64,000 bases of DNA from Rhodococcus pyridinivorans (GCF_900105195.1 NZ_FNRX01000002.1:2232001-2296000), one strand, 5' to 3'; shown: positions 19,867 through 28,987, counted from the stretch's first letter. Notes: generated by a model not told the origin, from the sequence alone. Program-made: numbers and translations.

Positions 19867-22029
19867 TCATCCTTGCTCGATGGGTCCGTCGTCCGCGATC
19901 CAGAAGATCAGCACCGTCGGACCGTCGACCGGGTACGAACTTCCCACCCGCATCGGGGAGGTGTCCGCGGGCCTGCCGTCGGGGGCACTCGAATCGAAGA
20001 CGCACACGATGTTGCCGCGATACCACTCGGGTCCGGCGAGGGTCACCGTGGCGGCGTCGCCCGAATGCAGAACGAACAGCCCGCTGCTGTCCTCGAGAGT
20101 GACGCCGGTGCGGGTCACGGTGCCGAGTTGCGAGCCGTCGACCCAGCCCTGCAGCGTGCGGCGACTGTCGTCCTGCCACGCATCCTCGTCGAGTTCGATC
20201 CCCTCGATGCCGAACCACACGAGATCGGGATAGCCCACGGACCGGGCGCGGCCCTCGAAGAAGCGTCGCTGCCGCAGCACCGGGACGCGCGTGCGCAGGC
20301 GGAGCAGTTCGCGCACGTAATCCGTTCGCGCACGGTCGGCGTGCTCCCAGTCCAGCGGCCAGGCGTCGCGGACGGGGACGTCCTCGGGGACGCAGTAGGC
20401 GTTGTTGTTGCCGTTCTGCGTGTGCCCGAACTCGTCGCCGGCGAGCAGCATCGGTGTGCCCGTCGACAACAGCAGCGTCGCGAGCATCGCCCGGATGTGC
20501 CGGTCGCGGGCGGCGAGGATCTCCGGATCGTCGGTCGGCCCTTCGACCCCGTGGTTCACCGACTCGTTGTTGTTCGACCCGTCCCGGCCCTCCTCACCGT
20601 TCTCGTCGTTGTGCTTGCGCTCGTACGAGACCGCATCGGCGAGGGTGAAACCGTCGTGGGCGGTGACGAAGTTGACCGACATCCACGGCTGCCGGATGTT
20701 CCTGTCGTAGAGGTCCTCCGAACCGGTGAGCCGCGACGCCATCTCGCGGATCCCGGAACGTCCCGCCCAGTAACGGCGGACCGTGTCGCGGTAGCGGTCG
20801 TTCCATTCGGCCCATTGCGCGCCGAAGTTCCCGAGCTGGTAACCGTGTGCGGTGGCGTCCCACGGTTCGGCGACGAGCTTGACGTCGCAGAGGACGGGAT
20901 CGGTGACGATCGCGGTGAGCAGTGCCGCTCGCGGATCGAAGGCCCCACCGCGGGGACGGGCCAGCGCACTGGCGAGGTCGAAGCGGAAGCCGTCCACCCC
21001 CATCACGTCCGCCCAGTACCGGAGGCTGTCGCACACCATCCGCACGACGATCGGTGAGGACGCGTCGAGGGTGTTGCCGCACCCCGTCAGGTCGATGTCC
21101 CGTCCGTGCGCGTCGAGCAGGTAGTAGCCGGGCGCGTCGAGACCGCGCCAGGACAGACTCGGACCGTCGACCGATGCTTCGCACGTGTGGTTGTAGACGA
21201 CGTCGAGCAGCACCTCGAGCCCGGCGCTGTGGAAGGCGTCGACCATCGTTCGGAACTCGGCGATCTCGTTGCCGGGCGTGACGGCGTAGGCGGGATGCGG
21301 CGCGAAGTACGAGGCGGTCGAGTAGCCCCAGTGGTTGCGCATCCCCCGCGCACGCACCGACGGCTCGGTCACGAAGGCCTGCACGGGGAGCAGTTCGACC
21401 GTCGTCACTCCCAGCCCCACCAGGTGGTCGATCACCGACCGGTGGGCGAGTCCGAGATAGGTGCCGCGCAGTTCCGGCGGCACGAGCGGGTGACGGGCCG
21501 TGTACGAACCGACGTGCAGTTCGTAGACGACGGTGTTCTCCCACGGCACGCTGGGTTTGTCGTGCATGGGCGTCAGGACGGGGGTCACCACCGACAGAGG
21601 TGTGTGGCCGAGCGAGTCGGTGCTCGACATCGCACCGAACGGGTCACCCTGGTGGGGGATCAGCCGGTCCGGATCACCGACGTCGCCGACGATCCGCCGG
21701 GCCCACGGGTCGAGCAGGATCTTGTGCGGATTGGTACGCAACCCCCACTGCGGCTGCCACGGCCCGTAGGCGCGGTAGCCGTACCGTTGCCCGGCGCCGA
21801 CGCCGGGGACCACCCCGTGCCAGACCCCGTAGGTGCGGTCGGGCAGGTCCACGCGGTGTTCGTTCCCGTCGTCGTCGACGAGACAGACCTGGACGCGGTC
21901 GCTGTGCGGGGCGTGGACGGCGAAGCGTGTCCCACCGTCGACCGGGGTGGGGCCGAGCGGGAAGGCGGCCCGGTCGGGGAGCGCGACCGAGCCGGACACG
22001 ACAGCAGATTCGGATGCGGAGGACGACAC
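19867..22029 (-). CDS. glgX: Glycogen debranching enzyme GlgX
   Basis: This isoamylase-type enzyme of about 720 aa (GH13) cleaves alpha-1,6 branches of glycogen or related alpha-glucans. An N-terminal CBM48-like domain (FPLGPTPVDGGTRFAVHAPHSD) precedes the TIM barrel. The catalytic regions are visible: GVDGFRFDLAS (nucleophile Asp), LVAEPWD (acid Glu) and FVTAHDGFTLADAVSY (third Asp). The extra GEEGRDGSNNNESVNHGVEG loop is characteristic of GlgX/TreX. I chose GTG 22029, with AGGAT 9 nt upstream. The frame is open 360 nt further upstream, but that part lies across the divergent ABC gene. It is convergent with the Pth2 gene. Glucan genes related in function occur near 31-34 kb. Confidence 0.94.
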   Translation of the reverse strand: MSSSASESAVVSGSVALPDRAAFPLGPTPVDGGTRFAVHAPHSDRVQVCLVDDDGNEHRVDLPDRTYGVWHGVVPGVGAGQRYGYRAYGPWQPQWGLRTNPHKILLDPWARRIVGDVGDPDRLIPHQGDPFGAMSSTDSLGHTPLSVVTPVLTPMHDKPSVPWENTVVYELHVGSYTARHPLVPPELRGTYLGLAHRSVIDHLVGLGVTTVELLPVQAFVTEPSVRARGMRNHWGYSTASYFAPHPAYAVTPGNEIAEFRTMVDAFHSAGLEVLLDVVYNHTCEASVDGPSLSWRGLDAPGYYLLDAHGRDIDLTGCGNTLDASSPIVVRMVCDSLRYWADVMGVDGFRFDLASALARPRGGAFDPRAALLTAIVTDPVLCDVKLVAEPWDATAHGYQLGNFGAQWAEWNDRYRDTVRRYWAGRSGIREMASRLTGSEDLYDRNIRQPWMSVNFVTAHDGFTLADAVSYERKHNDENGEEGRDGSNNNESVNHGVEGPTDDPEILAARDRHIRAMLATLLLSTGTPMLLAGDEFGHTQNGNNNAYCVPEDVPVRDAWPLDWEHADRARTDYVRELLRLRTRVPVLRQRRFFEGRARSVGYPDLVWFGIEGIELDEDAWQDDSRRTLQGWVDGSQLGTVTRTGVTLEDSSGLFVLHSGDAATVTLAGPEWYRGNIVCVFDSSAPDGRPADTSPMRVGSSYPVDGPTVLIFWIADDGPIEQG

Positions 22030-22081
22030 GGGAACCGATCCTGCCGCGTTTCGGGCTCGGGCGTAAGAGAAGATGGTCCGC

Positions 22082-22903
22082 GTGGCACAACCTGATCCCG
22101 ATTTGCTCATCGAATTCGACGACGTAGTGGTCCGACGCGGCGGGAACGTCCTCGTCGGTCCCGTGACCTGGAAGGTGGAACTCGACGAACGTTGGGTGGT
22201 TCTCGGACCCAACGGGGCAGGAAAGACCTCGCTGCTGCGGGTCGCGGCGGCCGAGACGTTCCCCACCTCCGGCACCGCGCACGTCCTCGCGGAGACGTTC
22301 GGAAAGACGGATCTGTCCGAACTACGACCCCGGATCGGATTGTCCTCCGCGGCCCTGGCCAACCGGGTGCCGAACGACGAGAAGGTCACCGATCTCGTGC
22401 TCTCCGCGGGCTACGGCGTGCTGGGCCGGTGGCGCGAGCAGTACGACGACATCGACACGAGCCGCGCGGTGGAGATGCTCGAGAGCCTCGGCGCGGAACA
22501 TCTCGCCGACCGTCTGTACGGGACGCTGTCGGAGGGCGAACGCAAGCGTGCGCTCATCGCCCGGGCGCTCATGACCGACCCCGAACTGCTGCTGCTCGAC
22601 GAGCCCGCGGCCGGTCTGGACCTCGGCGGTCGCGAGGAACTCGTGGCCCGGCTCGGGACGCTCGCGGCCGACCCGGATGCCCCTGCGATCGTGCTCGTCA
22701 CCCATCACGTGGAGGAGATCCCGCCGGGCTTCACGCACGCGCTGCTCCTGAAGGAGGGCGGTGTGGTCGCCCAGGGCCTGCTCGACGACGTGATCACCGC
22801 CGAGAACCTCAGCGCGGCGTTCAGTCAGTCCATCTCGCTCGACAAGGTCGACGACCGGTTCTTCGCCCGCCGCACCCGCCAGGCGGGACGGCACCGCCGG
22901 TGA
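22082..22903 (+). CDS. ABC transporter ATP-binding protein (Rv3041c-type)
   Basis: This ATPase of about 273 aa has Walker A GPNGAGKTS, signature LSEGERKRALIARAL, Walker B LLLLDEPAAGLDL and the H-loop in VLVTHHVEEIPPGF. All catalytic residues are intact. No permease gene is adjacent, so it either serves a distant transporter or is a stand-alone ATPase like ModF/YlmA proteins. The GTG at 22082 has AGAAG 9 nt upstream; an ATG at 22073 is possible but abuts that site. It is divergent from glgX, with only about 52 nt between starts, and heads the conserved run with Nudix, EchA and methyltransferase genes. Confidence 0.9.
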   Translation: MAQPDPDLLIEFDDVVVRRGGNVLVGPVTWKVELDERWVVLGPNGAGKTSLLRVAAAETFPTSGTAHVLAETFGKTDLSELRPRIGLSSAALANRVPNDEKVTDLVLSAGYGVLGRWREQYDDIDTSRAVEMLESLGAEHLADRLYGTLSEGERKRALIARALMTDPELLLLDEPAAGLDLGGREELVARLGTLAADPDAPAIVLVTHHVEEIPPGFTHALLLKEGGVVAQGLLDDVITAENLSAAFSQSISLDKVDDRFFARRTRQAGRHRR

Positions 22904-22935
22904 CTCCGGGTCGGGTGGTGCCGGGACCGATCGGT

Positions 22936-22941
22936 TAGGTT
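22936..22941 (+). promoter_or_regulatory. Candidate -10 (TAGGTT), leaderless promoter
   Basis: TAGGTT lies 6 nt before ATG 22948, and no Shine-Dalgarno sequence is seen between them. Confidence 0.45.
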
Positions 22942-22947
22942 GAGGCC

Positions 22948-23781
22948 ATGGCCAACAATCGCTCGGCATCCACCTTCGATCCCACCGCGGTACCCATCCG
23001 CGACGCGTCCACCGTGATGCTCGTGCGGGACTCTGCGCGCGGCGTCGAGGTGTTCCTGCAGCGTCGTGTCGTCGGCATGGACTTCGCCGGCGGCATGACC
23101 GTCTTCCCCGGCGGCGGTGTCGACACTTCCGACACCGACGCCGAGGTGCGGTGGACCGGACCGGACGTGACCTGGTGGGCCGAGCGGTTCGGTATCGGCG
23201 AGGCGCAGGCCCGTGCACTGGTGCTCGCGGCCGTGCGCGAGACCTTCGAGGAGTGTGGCGTGCTGCTCGCCGGACCCACCGAGGATTCGGTGGTGGCCGA
23301 CACCGGTGACTACGCGGAGGCGCGTCGTCTGCTGGAAGCGCGCGAGTTGTCCTTCGGCGACTTCCTGGAGAAGGAACAGTTGGTGCTGCGCGCCGACCTG
23401 CTGCGTCCCCACGCGAACTGGATCACCCCGCTGGGGGAGCGGCGCCGCTACGATACGCGGTTCTTCGTCGCCGCGGTACCGGAAGGACAGCGGGCCGACG
23501 GCAACACCAGCGAGACCGATCTGGTGCAGTGGCAGACCGCGGAGGAGGCCCTCGCCGACTGGCGGTCGGGCCGGTGCATCCTGCTCCCGCCCACGTGGAG
23601 TCAGCTGTCGATCCTGTCGGGCTTCGCCACGGTCGCCGACCTCATGGCGGCGGATCCGGTCATCGAGCCGATCCTGCCGATCATCAGCCGTCGCGACGGG
23701 GCGGTCCACATCGCGTTCGACGGGGACGAGGCCTACTACGAGGTCGGTACTCATCCGTGGGCCCAGCGCTCCGACATCTAG
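22948..23781 (+). CDS. Nudix hydrolase, NUDT19/RPP-like (Rv3040c-type)
   Basis: This 277-aa protein has a long, interrupted Nudix domain: RDASTVMLVRDSARGVEVFLQRR, then GGMTVFPGGGVD, an insertion, then AAVRETFEECGVLL as the catalytic helix (RE-EE core). That layout, with an insert between the glycine-rich part and the RETFEE helix, is typical of the NUDT19-like subgroup, some of which cleave CoA derivatives. The C-terminal half has WITPLGERRRYDTRFF, also conserved in that group. The gene ends in a TAG that forms part of the -10 hexamer of the enoyl-CoA hydratase gene 10 nt downstream. Adjacency to an EchA gene agrees with acyl-CoA-related chemistry, by inference. Confidence 0.87.
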   Translation: MANNRSASTFDPTAVPIRDASTVMLVRDSARGVEVFLQRRVVGMDFAGGMTVFPGGGVDTSDTDAEVRWTGPDVTWWAERFGIGEAQARALVLAAVRETFEECGVLLAGPTEDSVVADTGDYAEARRLLEARELSFGDFLEKEQLVLRADLLRPHANWITPLGERRRYDTRFFVAAVPEGQRADGNTSETDLVQWQTAEEALADWRSGRCILLPPTWSQLSILSGFATVADLMAADPVIEPILPIISRRDGAVHIAFDGDEAYYEVGTHPWAQRSDI

Positions 23782-23784
23782 GCT
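23779..23784 (+). promoter_or_regulatory. Candidate -10 (TAGGCT) overlapping a stop codon
   Basis: TAGGCT, whose TAG is the stop codon of the Nudix gene, lies 7 nt before ATG 23792. It suggests a leaderless promoter for the enoyl-CoA hydratase, although TGAGGA at 23784-23789 could also be a weak ribosome-binding site. Confidence 0.4.
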
Positions 23785-23791
23785 GAGGACC

Positions 23792-24571
23792 ATGGCTGAA
23801 TTCGTGACCCTCGACGTCTCCGACGGCATCGGCACCATCCGTCTCGACCGCCCTCCGATGAACGCGTTGAACCGGCAGCTCCAGGAGGAGATCCGGGCCG
23901 CTGCGCGCGAGGCGACCGTCCGGTCCGACGTGAAGTCGGTGATCGTCTACGGCGGCGAGAAGGTGTTCGCGGCCGGCGCCGACATCAAGGAGATGGCCGA
24001 CCTGAGCTACGTGCAGATGAGCGAGATCGTCGGCGACCTGCAGTCGGCCCTCGGGTCGATCGCCGACATCCCCAAGCCCACCGTCGCCGCGATCACCGGC
24101 TACGCCCTCGGTGGTGGCCTCGAACTCGCCCTCGGCGCCGACCGGCGCATCGTCGGCGACAACGTCAAGCTCGGCACGCCCGAGATCCTGCTGGGCATCA
24201 TCCCCGGTGGCGGCGGCACCCAGCGACTGGCTCGGCTCGTCGGCCCGGCGAAGGCGAAGGATCTCGTCTTCACCGGTCGTTTCGTCGGCGCCGACGAAGC
24301 CCTGTCGATCGGTCTGGTCGACGAGGTCGTCGCCCCCGACGACGTCTACGAGGCTGCGCGTCGCTGGGCCGGGCAGTTCACAGGCGCCGCCTCGCGCGCG
24401 CTCGCCGCTGCGAAGGCCGCGATCGACCAGGGCCTCGACACCGATCTGGATACGGGTCTGAAGATCGAACAGCACGTCTTCGCCGCGCTGTTCGCCACGA
24501 AGGACCGCACCATCGGCCTCGAATCGTTCATCGAGAACGGGCCGGGCAAGGCGAAGTTCGTCGGCGAGTGA
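23792..24571 (+). CDS. Enoyl-CoA hydratase (crotonase family, EchA-type)
   Basis: This 259-aa protein hydrates trans-2-enoyl-CoA in fatty acid beta-oxidation. Both catalytic glutamates of true hydratases are present: E111 in GGGLELALG and E131 in GTPEILLG. The oxyanion-hole region AAGADIKEMADL and the IPGGGGTQRL turn are standard. Its position matches M. tuberculosis echA17 (Rv3039c). The ATG at 23792 begins 10 nt after the Nudix stop. The long open frame upstream belongs to the Nudix gene in another phase and is not used. Confidence 0.94.
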   Translation: MAEFVTLDVSDGIGTIRLDRPPMNALNRQLQEEIRAAAREATVRSDVKSVIVYGGEKVFAAGADIKEMADLSYVQMSEIVGDLQSALGSIADIPKPTVAAITGYALGGGLELALGADRRIVGDNVKLGTPEILLGIIPGGGGTQRLARLVGPAKAKDLVFTGRFVGADEALSIGLVDEVVAPDDVYEAARRWAGQFTGAASRALAAAKAAIDQGLDTDLDTGLKIEQHVFAALFATKDRTIGLESFIENGPGKAKFVGE

Positions 24572-24612
24572 TGCCGACCGGCACCTGCACTTGTCCACAG
24601 CTTACCGATGAG

Positions 24613-24618
24613 TAGGAT
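24613..24618 (+). promoter_or_regulatory. Candidate -10 (TAGGAT), leaderless promoter
   Basis: TAGGAT lies 6 nt before ATG 24625, and no Shine-Dalgarno sequence is seen. Confidence 0.45.
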
Positions 24619-24624
24619 CACCGC

Positions 24625-25602
24625 ATGACTGCCAGCAGGACCGACGGGGTCGACCCCGCGCCGAATCCGCACGCCACTGCCGAAGAGGTCGCAGCCGCGC
24701 TCGAGGACACCAAGCTAGCCCAGGTGCTCTACCACGACTGGGAAGCCGAGACGTACGACGAGAAATGGTCCATCTCGTACGACGAGCGGTGCATCGACTA
24801 CGCCAAGGGGCGGTTCGTCGCCGCGGCCGGCGATCAGCCGCTGCCCTACGAGCGCGCACTCGAACTCGGCTGCGGCACGGGCTTCTTCCTCCTCAACCTC
24901 ATGCAGGGTGGGGTCGCGAAGACCGGTTCGGTGACCGACCTGTCGCCCGGCATGGTGAAGGTCGCGCTCCGCAACGCCGAGAATCTCGGCCTCGACGTCG
25001 ACGGCCGCGTTGCCGACGCCGAGACCATTCCGTACGACGACGACACCTTCGACCTCGTGGTCGGCCATGCCGTGCTGCACCACATCCCGGACGTCGAGCA
25101 GTCGCTGCGCGAGGTGCTGCGCGTGCTCAAGCCCGGCGGCCGTTTCGTCTTCGCCGGTGAGCCCAGCACGATCGGCAACTTCTACGCCCGCATGCTCGGC
25201 CGGGTCACGTGGGAGGCCACCACCAACATCACCAAGTTGCCTTTCCTGCGCGACTGGCGTCGTCCGCAGACCGAGCTCGACGAGTCCTCCCGGGCGGCCG
25301 CCCTCGAGGCCGTCGTCGATCTGCACACCTTCGATCCTTCCGATCTCGAGAAGCTGGCCTCCTCGGCCGGAGCCGTCGAGGTCAAGGCGTCGAGCGAGGA
25401 GTTCGCCGCGGCCCTGCTCGGCTGGCCGGTGCGCACCTTCGAGGCCGCCGTCCCGCAGGAGAAGCTGGGCTGGAACTGGGCGAAGTTCGCCTTCGGTGGC
25501 TGGAAGGCGCTGAGCTGGGTCGACGAGAACATCCTCGAGCACGTCGTGCCCCGTAGCTTCTTCTACAACGTCATGATCACCGGTGTGAAGCCCGGCAAGT
25601 AG
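24625..25602 (+). CDS. Class I SAM-dependent methyltransferase (Rv3038c-type)
   Basis: This 325-aa protein has the SAM-binding motif I ELGCGTGFFLLNL near residue 77, motif post-I TDLSPGM, ADAETIPYDDDTFDLVVGHAVLHHI (motifs II/III) and LKPGGRFVFAGEPS. The sequence falls in the UbiE/methyltransferase-11 group. A C-terminal extension of about 130 aa, rich in aromatic residues (GWNWAKFAFGGWKALSWVD), is not part of the catalytic core. The substrate is unknown. Its stop codon abuts the TTG start of the next gene, so the two are almost certainly co-translated; the pairing is the same in M. tuberculosis. Confidence 0.9.
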   Translation: MTASRTDGVDPAPNPHATAEEVAAALEDTKLAQVLYHDWEAETYDEKWSISYDERCIDYAKGRFVAAAGDQPLPYERALELGCGTGFFLLNLMQGGVAKTGSVTDLSPGMVKVALRNAENLGLDVDGRVADAETIPYDDDTFDLVVGHAVLHHIPDVEQSLREVLRVLKPGGRFVFAGEPSTIGNFYARMLGRVTWEATTNITKLPFLRDWRRPQTELDESSRAAALEAVVDLHTFDPSDLEKLASSAGAVEVKASSEEFAAALLGWPVRTFEAAVPQEKLGWNWAKFAFGGWKALSWVDENILEHVVPRSFFYNVMITGVKPGK

Positions 25603-26760
25603 TTGGGTTACGACTTCACCCTCGCCGACGTCGAGTACCTGACGTCGGACGACGGCCGCGACGCTCTCGCGAGCGTCGCCGACCGGGAGCTGTCGACGCG
25701 TACGCGCCTCGCCGACATCGGCTGGGCGCGTACGCGTTTCGGCGATCGTGCCGGAATGCTGGTCGAAACCGTCATCCTCCGACGCAAGACGGAGGCGAAG
25801 ATCGCAGGCGGCGGCGAGTGGGTGCTCACCGACGACGCTCTGCAGCAGTCCACGCCCACGCGCGTCGCGGCCCACCGCGCGAAGCGGTTGCGAGGGCGCA
25901 CAGTGCACGACGTGACGTGTTCGATCGGCGCCGAGCTCACTGAACTCGTCGGAGTCGCCGAGACCGTGATCGGCAGCGATCTCGACGACGTGCGGCTGGC
26001 GATGGCCGCGCACAACGTCCCCGGGGCGTACCTCCTGCGCGCCGACGCCCTGCGTCCGGTCACGCGAGGCACCACCGTCATCGCCGATCCCGCACGCCGT
26101 TCGGGCGGGCGACGGACCCATGATCCGGCCGCGCTGCAACCACCGCTGCCCGATCTCCTCGACGCCTACGCGGGCCGCGATCTCGCCGTGAAGTGCGCAC
26201 CGGGACTGGATTTCGACTCGTTCGACTGGGCCGGTGAGGTCGAGGTCGTCTCGCTCGACGGTGGAGTCCGCGAAGCGTGCCTGTACTCGCCGGGATTGAG
26301 CACTCCCGGCGTGCGCCGACGGGCTGCAGTACTGCGTTCGGACGGAACCGGTTTCGAGATCACCGACGCCGCGGACGACGACATTCCGGAACGGGAGCCG
26401 GGGGAGTGGATCGTCGACCCCGACGGCGCGATCGTGCGCGCCGGTCTCGTCCGCCACTACGCGGCAGCCCACGGACTGTGGCAACTCGACCCGCGGATCG
26501 CCTATCTCACCGGCGACAGCCTGCCCGACGGAGTACGGGGTTTCCGGATCGTCGAGCGTCTCAAGTACAGCGAGAAGACACTCCGTCAGGCGCTCGCCCG
26601 CCACGACTGCGGCGCGGTCGAGATCCTCGTGCGCGGCGTCGACGTCGACCCGGCGGTATTGCGTCCGCGCCTGAAACTGCGCGGGTCGGCCTCGCTCAGC
26701 GTGGTGCTCACCCGCATCGGCCGGACGCCGGAAGCCTTCGTCTGCACGCCGTCGCGCTGA
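25603..26760 (+). CDS. THUMP-like domain protein / class I methyltransferase (Rv3037c-type)
   Basis: This 385-aa protein combines a Rossmann methyltransferase-like region with a C-terminal THUMP-like domain. VHDVTCSIGAELTELVG and GSDLDDVRLAMAAHN occupy about residues 102-135, and VIADPARRSGGRR carries a DPAR motif like the DPPY-type loop. The C-terminal part includes EKTLRQALARHDCGAVEILVRG. Related proteins act on RNA, so an RNA-binding or modifying role is plausible but unproven. The start appears to be TTG 25603 directly after the previous stop; no better start is found before residue 50, and the N-terminal residues look native. It is convergent with the PQQ-domain lipoprotein. Confidence 0.82.
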   Translation: MGYDFTLADVEYLTSDDGRDALASVADRELSTRTRLADIGWARTRFGDRAGMLVETVILRRKTEAKIAGGGEWVLTDDALQQSTPTRVAAHRAKRLRGRTVHDVTCSIGAELTELVGVAETVIGSDLDDVRLAMAAHNVPGAYLLRADALRPVTRGTTVIADPARRSGGRRTHDPAALQPPLPDLLDAYAGRDLAVKCAPGLDFDSFDWAGEVEVVSLDGGVREACLYSPGLSTPGVRRRAAVLRSDGTGFEITDAADDDIPEREPGEWIVDPDGAIVRAGLVRHYAAAHGLWQLDPRIAYLTGDSLPDGVRGFRIVERLKYSEKTLRQALARHDCGAVEILVRGVDVDPAVLRPRLKLRGSASLSVVLTRIGRTPEAFVCTPSR

Positions 26761-26778
26761 CCGCCCTCACACGGGCGG
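26761..26778. terminator. Short hairpin between convergent genes
   Basis: CCGCCC (26761-26766) and GGGCGG (26773-26778) form a 6-bp stem with a 6-nt loop directly after the THUMP-like gene stop. It may end transcription from both sides. Confidence 0.45.
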
Positions 26779-26784
26779 CCGTCC

Positions 26785-28101
26785 TCACACGGACTGCGGT
26801 TCGCGCAGCACCACCACGTCCCCGTCGAGAGTCGTGATCACGAACTCCCCGCCCGGGCCGACGCCGGTGCCGACCGGCAATCCGGTGGCGGGATCGAGGG
26901 GTTCCTCCTCCATCGTCGCTCCGTCCGCGAGATCGAGCACCGCCGCTGCGAGACCCCGATCGCCGTCGACGACCACATAGGCCCGGCCGTCGGCGGTCAC
27001 CGCCGGCGCACCGTACGGAGTCACGTCCGCCCGCTCCCACTCGACTTCGACGCTGTCGCCGCCGTCGCGCAGGGCCGTCAGCGGGGCGCTGCCGTCGGCC
27101 GACGCGAGGAGCAGCAGTCCGTCCTCGGTGACGGCGGGACCGAGCGCCGTGGGACGGCCGGTCTCGTGGGTCCATCGCGCTTCGCCTGTCTCGGCGTCGA
27201 GCGCCCACAGGGCACCCTCCCCGTCGTGGACGTAGACGGTCGAACCGTCAGCAGACAGAACCGGACTCGTCACCGCACCTCCGGGGAGGTCGGGTACCGA
27301 CCACTCCTCGATGACCACGGCGTCATCACCGGCCGTGTAGCGCAGCGCCACGAGCGCCGACCTGTCCGAACCCGGACGCCACACGGTGACGAAGACACGG
27401 TCGGTGGCGGTGTCGACGGCCGGGGTGGTGGCGACCGGGCAGTCCTCCGAGCCCCCGAAGCAGGCGGGGAGGCCGTGATCGCTCGCGAGTCGCGGCAGGT
27501 TCTGCCCGTCCTCGAGGGTCGGCACCGGCACCAGATCGAACAGCGGTGCCTCGAGTTGTCCCGTCTGCGGGTCGACGACGTTGACCTGACCGAAATGCGT
27601 GACCACCAACAGGCTTCCGTCGGAGGTGAACTGTGCGCTGCGGGGGCTGCCGCTCACGGGAATGCGCCAGCGACGCTGGCCGTGCTCGTTGAACGACAGC
27701 AGTCCGCCGTCCTCACCGACGTAGATGTTCGCGACGCCGTCGGAGACGGGGGTGATCGTCGTGACGGCCGGGGCGAGACGCGTGCACCAGCGCTTGCGGC
27801 CTGTGTCCATCTGGAAGGAGAACAGATTGCATCCGGCCTCCGTCGCGGCCGCCACCGAGACCTGGCCGTTGGCCGCGATCCCGGCGGGGGAGCCGACCGG
27901 GCCGCCCAGCGGACGCGTCCAGCCGGGCGCGAGGTCGTCGACGCTCTCGGCGGTCGCGGTGTTGCTGTTGCGGGCATCGGAGTGCCGTCCCGGCCAGCCA
28001 CCGCTCGACAACACGTCGTCGGTGCCGGCCCCACCGCCGCACGCGCTCAGCGCGAAGACCACCGTCAGCGCCGGGACCGCGGTCCGCAGGACACCCCGCA
28101 T
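26785..28101 (-). CDS. PQQ-type beta-propeller lipoprotein (Rv3035-type)
   Basis: This 438-aa secreted lipoprotein has an N-terminal signal (TAVPALTVVFALSAC) with the lipobox LSAC. The mature part is made of repeated propeller blades resembling BamB/quinoprotein dehydrogenase repeats (GWTRPLGGPVGSPAGIAA, RKRWCTRLAPAV, WALDAETGEARWTHETG). No PQQ-dehydrogenase catalytic residues are recognised, so a scaffold or binding role on the outer face of the membrane is more likely than an enzyme. The ATG at 28101 is preceded by GGAGGAG 4 nt before an overlapping GTG and 7 nt before this ATG, which I prefer. It is divergent from the hexapeptide acyltransferase. Confidence 0.88.
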   Translation of the reverse strand: MRGVLRTAVPALTVVFALSACGGGAGTDDVLSSGGWPGRHSDARNSNTATAESVDDLAPGWTRPLGGPVGSPAGIAANGQVSVAAATEAGCNLFSFQMDTGRKRWCTRLAPAVTTITPVSDGVANIYVGEDGGLLSFNEHGQRRWRIPVSGSPRSAQFTSDGSLLVVTHFGQVNVVDPQTGQLEAPLFDLVPVPTLEDGQNLPRLASDHGLPACFGGSEDCPVATTPAVDTATDRVFVTVWRPGSDRSALVALRYTAGDDAVVIEEWSVPDLPGGAVTSPVLSADGSTVYVHDGEGALWALDAETGEARWTHETGRPTALGPAVTEDGLLLLASADGSAPLTALRDGGDSVEVEWERADVTPYGAPAVTADGRAYVVVDGDRGLAAAVLDLADGATMEEEPLDPATGLPVGTGVGPGGEFVITTLDGDVVVLREPQSV

Positions 28102-28182
28102 CACTCAACTCCTCCACAGGCGAACGATTCGACGTGTCAGCGTATCGGGCCGGGGGTCGTGAGCCGCGAACGAGGCGGACCG

Positions 28183-28188
28183 TAGGCT
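28183..28188 (+). promoter_or_regulatory. Candidate -10 (TAGGCT), leaderless promoter
   Basis: TAGGCT lies 6 nt before ATG 28195, and no Shine-Dalgarno sequence is seen. Confidence 0.45.
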
Positions 28189-28194
28189 GCCCCT

Positions 28195-28953
28195 ATGACG
28201 AGCATGTGGGGTGCACCTCTGACGGCGAGGTGGCGCGGGTCCCGTCGGAGGGATCCCGAACAGGTACGATTCCTGACGCTGTCCTCTCTGAAATGGGTGC
28301 TGGACAACAAGGCGTACACGCCCTGGTACCTGGTCCGGTACTACCGCCTGGCGAAGTTCCGGCTGGCCAATCCGCACGTGGTGCTGCGCGGCATGGTCTT
28401 CCTGGGCAAGAACGTCGAGATCCACGCGACGCCCGAACTGTCGCGCCTCGAGATCGGCCGCTGGGTCCACATCGGCGACGGCAACGCCATCCGCTGCCAC
28501 GAGGGTTCGCTCCGGATCGGCGACAAGGTCGTCTTCGGCAAGGACAACGTCGTCAACACCTATCTCGACATCGAGATCGGCGCGTCGACGCTGGTCGCAG
28601 ACTGGTGCTACATCTGCGACTTCGACCACCGCACCGAGGACATCACCTACCCGATCAAGGACCAGGGCATCGTCAAGAGCCCCGTCCGGATCGGTCCGGA
28701 CACCTGGATCGCCGCGAAGGTCACCGTGCTCCGCGGCACCCGGGTCGGCCGCGGTTCGGTGCTCGGAGCCCACGCGGTCGTCAAGGGAGACATCCCTGAT
28801 TTCAGTATCGCGGTGGGTTCGCCCGCCAAGGTCGTGAAGAACCGTAAGGTGGCGTGGGAGAGCGCCGCTGCCGAGCGTGCCGCCCGGGAAGCGGCGCTCG
28901 CAGATATCGCACGGAAGAAGTCGGGAGACACGCCCGCGGGCGTCCACCAGTAG
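28195..28953 (+). CDS. Left-handed beta-helix (hexapeptide) acyltransferase (Rv3034c-type)
   Basis: This 252-aa O-acyltransferase has hexapeptide repeats: VEIHATPELSRLEIGRWVHIGDG, LRIGDKVVFG, then PVRIGPDTWIAAKVTVLRGTRVGRGSVLGAHAVV (about residues 165-200). A DFDHRTEDITYP loop may hold the catalytic histidine. The terminal AVGSPAKVVKNRK is standard for this family (maltose/galactoside acetyltransferase type). In mycobacteria the equivalent gene lies beside the Rv3030-Rv3032 glucan genes and has been proposed to acylate methylglucose lipopolysaccharide; the same neighbourhood here suggests the same job. A second ATG at 28204 is a possible start. Confidence 0.9.
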   Translation: MTSMWGAPLTARWRGSRRRDPEQVRFLTLSSLKWVLDNKAYTPWYLVRYYRLAKFRLANPHVVLRGMVFLGKNVEIHATPELSRLEIGRWVHIGDGNAIRCHEGSLRIGDKVVFGKDNVVNTYLDIEIGASTLVADWCYICDFDHRTEDITYPIKDQGIVKSPVRIGPDTWIAAKVTVLRGTRVGRGSVLGAHAVVKGDIPDFSIAVGSPAKVVKNRKVAWESAAAERAAREAALADIARKKSGDTPAGVHQ

Positions 28954-28987
28954 CGACGCGGGCCGGGACACTGTCGGGGGACAGCAG

